In this document: positions 63,601-64,000 of the stretch, piece by piece | How positions within the stretch are numbered: position 1 is the stretch's first letter | Layout: the number at the start of each line of letters is the position of its first letter | Origin: Dolomedes plantarius | Lineage: Eukaryota > Arthropoda > Arachnida > Araneae > Dolomedidae | Length of the DNA: 64,000 nt | Direction: 5' to 3' | Assembly (NCBI GenBank): GCA_907164885.2 | Contig: OU015490.1 | Span: 234,863,832-234,927,831, forward strand | Notes under the pieces: model-generated | Seen by the model: the letters and a program-made list of their open reading frames with translations, nothing else | What the model was told of the DNA's origin: nothing | The model's database searches: none | Position numbers and translations under genes: made by a program

Positions 63601-64000
63601 CTTTAAATTGCTTTTTCACAGTTGATGTGATTATAATCTGTCTATATTAAAAATGAAAAAAAAGTAATAAATTATTTTAAATTCTTTGAAATAATGTATT
63701 GTATGTTTAATGGAATATGGAGGTTATATCTTGAATTAAAGACTGTGTTCACGTCATTTACTTTTTCTAATATAAAATTGGGTTGCACATTACTAAAATA
63801 TTGTAAATAGATAACGACTAATATCAAAGCGGGAGAAGTCAAAGTTTCGATAGTATATATAAAGTTTTTCGTTGCACTTATAAGAAAAATAATTTTACAA
63901 GATAGTGTAAGGACACTTGAATGTGGGATATTAAAGTGGCGCAGGAAAAAAAAATATTAATCATAGTAGTTACTGATATTTTATGATATTTTTTTCCTAT
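60683..64000. other. AT-rich DNA without recognisable gene
   Basis: I find no transposon ends, RNA genes or convincing frames. The GC-richer stretch 61770-61870 (GGGCGGAAATTGCCGAG) stands out slightly but has no recognised content. The 86-codon minus-strand frame at 61909-62169 has no motif. Confidence 0.45.

Overview
The window looks like an intergenic or intronic stretch of an animal genome, most likely an arthropod and possibly a spider or other arachnid. That assignment is an inference from very AT-rich DNA, many long (AT)n tracts and a dense mix of old Helitrons, Tc1/mariner, hAT, pogo-like and tRNA-derived elements. I found no intact host gene, no rRNA, no functional-looking tRNA, no CRISPR and no bacterial-style operon. 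The open frames of 60-150 codons are mostly chance frames, (AT)n translations (Ile-Tyr repeats) or pieces of decayed transposon genes.

Three Helitron families can be defined by both termini (5' TC in an A^T target; 3' hairpin followed by CTAG). Family A is at 5522-6813, with a reversed fragment at 12175-12420. Family B is at 37864-38661 and 59649-60682. Family C is at 1-501, 10069-10689, 11373-12174 and 30595-31483. One family B copy keeps what is probably the start of the parent gene; the other keeps the last 59 codons of the helicase.

Cut-and-paste elements include a DD41D-type Tc1/mariner copy with TA duplications (24630-25939), a DD34E Tc1-like copy (31649-32858), an internally deleted copy that joins the two ends of a transposase (18784-19330), a transposase C-terminal scrap (54446-54690) and two hAT-type non-autonomous elements with 8-bp target duplications (19364-20088, 36390-36954). 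There is also a pogo/Tigger-like MITE (46677-47116), a foldback element with arms of about 240 bp (53205-53908) and several other inverted-repeat MITEs. Retroposons are a LINE C-terminal fragment (4877-5206), a 15-bp-TSD insert (5211-5425), five related tRNA-derived SINE copies and two or three LTR-like segments.

The most unusual structure is at 30526-32858. A 65-bp unit occurs three times, and an exact 149-bp duplicate carrying the 5' end of the Tc1 element sits inside a Helitron. It is either a recent rearrangement or an assembly artefact. A coding-like, GC-richer remnant at 41910-42340 could not be assigned to any family. The remainder (roughly 502-4745, 20.1-24.5 kb, 25.9-30.5 kb, 33-36.4 kb, 47-52 kb, 55-64 kb) is AT-rich DNA with only short repeats and hairpins.
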